From Rhabdobacter roseus (GTDB taxonomy: Bacteria > Bacteroidota > Bacteroidia > Cytophagales > Spirosomataceae): a DNA stretch of 64,000 nt. A model generated the notes under the pieces. The model saw only the letters and a list, made by a program, of their open reading frames with translations. It was not told where the DNA came from and did not search any database. The DNA lies in assembly GCF_014202275.1 (NCBI RefSeq), contig NZ_JACHGF010000001.1, forward strand, positions 124,001-188,000, given 5' to 3'. A program made the translations under genes and the position numbers. This document shows, piece after piece, positions 63,569-64,000 of the stretch (position 1 is its first letter; each line of letters begins with the position of its first letter).

Positions 63569-63859
63569 TATATCACGTGTGAGGTTTGGGAATAGAAATT
63601 TTTCGTGAAGAGCAATGTTTTATGCGATCGTAAATTGTGCCTTATTTTTACGGAGATTACCACACAATTCGTTGTAATACAAAAAAACATCTTGAAAAAA
63701 AGCAATAAATTTGCGCAACCGTTCCCGGAACCGTTCCCGAAAAAAAGATTATTTCCGGGAATACCCGAAAATTTTACCATTCCTCGGAAAAAGAGACGAA
63801 TTTAAAATCAGGGTTGATTCCTTTTTATATTGTACTATTTTTATAAATGTAGCTGCCTT
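63569..63859. other. Divergent intergenic region between the ECF sigma and LacI-family genes
   Basis: 291 bases, mostly AT-rich, with a contrasting C/G-rich patch at 63718-63767 that looks like operator sites. Short frames on both strands lack family resemblance. No convincing TAnnTTTG box was found for either gene. Confidence 0.45.
63718..63767. promoter_or_regulatory. Repeated CCGTTCCCG elements, possible LacI-type operators
   Basis: ACCGTTCCCGGA is followed directly by ACCGTTCCCGA (63718-63740), and the first copy contains the odd palindrome GTTCC-C-GGAAC. Downstream CCGGGAATACCCG (63755-63767) holds CGGG-AATA-CCCG. The cluster lies 93-142 bases before the LacI-family start. LacI proteins bind palindromes with a central CG; the fit here is suggestive only. 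Confidence 0.35.
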
Positions 63860-64000
63860 ATGCCCGCATCCGTGACTATTAAAGAAATCGCTCGCCAGCT
63901 CGGTGTGTCAAAATCGACGGTATCCAGGGCCCTGCGGGATAGCTCCGAAATCAGCCAGGAGACCAAAGACCGGGTGCTGGAGCTGGCCCGACAGCTCAAT
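63860..64000 (+). CDS. LacI-family transcriptional regulator (N-terminal part, cut by window edge)
   Basis: The ATG at 63860 opens a frame that runs for 47 codons to the window end. It encodes VTIKEIARQLGVSKSTVSRAL, the classic LacI helix-turn-helix, followed by the hinge-like QETKDRVLELARQLN. The sugar-binding domain lies beyond the window. It is a good candidate for regulator of the adjacent uronate genes, responding to a pathway intermediate. Confidence 0.9.
   Translation, partial: MPASVTIKEIARQLGVSKSTVSRALRDSSEISQETKDRVLELARQLN

Noticed and set aside
1-64000. CRISPR array, tRNA, rRNA or insertion sequence
   Set aside because: No regularly spaced repeats, no cloverleaf-like gaps and no transposase frames were seen; a covariance-model search would be needed to exclude small RNAs.

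Overview
The window reads as chromosomal DNA of a GC-rich (roughly 55%) member of the Bacteroidota, probably order Cytophagales. The grounds are type IX secretion genes (porU, porV), the gliding lipoprotein GldB, a TonB-dependent receptor with an N-terminal carboxypeptidase-like domain, DUF4249 and DUF6702 proteins, a bacterial GGGP synthase, promoters of the Bacteroidota form TAnnTTTG, and starts without clear Shine-Dalgarno sites. No rRNA, tRNA, CRISPR array, insertion sequence or prophage was seen.

Layout. 1-1.6 kb: the 5' end of a secreted, glycosidase-like gene and a divergent DUF4249 lipoprotein. 1.8-9.5 kb (minus): a heavy-metal RND efflux pump (CusA/B/C type) with its two-component system. 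The same strand continues upstream into a membrane-attached MutS-like ATPase, an ABC exporter and gldB (to 14.2 kb). 14.3-18.6 kb (plus): an SDR enzyme, an ECF sigma factor and the carotenoid pair crtI-crtB. 18.8-27.3 kb (plus): three-gene proton-translocating transhydrogenase, a large GT-C-like membrane protein, gatB, a TlpA-like thioredoxin and proC. 27.3-36.4 kb: purB, an aquaglyceroporin, an M16-fold protein lacking its zinc site, porV, porU, an SprT-like protein and a small lipoprotein. 36.6-41 kb (minus): GGGP synthase, a YvlD-type membrane protein and hisH-hisA-hisF-hisIE, preceded by a probable histidine-rich leader peptide and intrinsic terminator. 41-49 kb: a DUF72 protein, an M14 carboxypeptidase, then a TonB receptor, a beta-helix lipoprotein and a small lipoprotein. 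49.4-54 kb: rseP, a DUF6702 protein and lon. 54-62.8 kb: hexuronate catabolism (uxaB; uxuA-uxaC-MFS-kdgK-eda). 63-64 kb: an ECF sigma factor and the start of a LacI-family regulator.

How parts work together. The two-component system probably senses envelope metal and drives the efflux genes from a separate promoter upstream of the TolC-like gene. The uronate genes convert glucuronate or galacturonate towards 2-keto-3-deoxygluconate (KDG), then through KdgK and Eda to pyruvate and glyceraldehyde-3-phosphate; the LacI gene is a plausible regulator. PorU and PorV act together at the outer membrane in type IX secretion.

The most striking signal is not a gene. The word AAGTACC and its complement GGTACTT recur across the window in genes and in gaps, on both strands. 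A hand count over 9481-11300 found 13 AGTACC/GGTACT against about 0.9 expected at random. In several gaps the word forms inverted pairs at gene ends, which is how DNA uptake sequences behave in Haemophilus and Neisseria. Two other leads are the his leader/attenuator at about 40.8-41.0 kb and a 10-C tract just after the crtI start codon.
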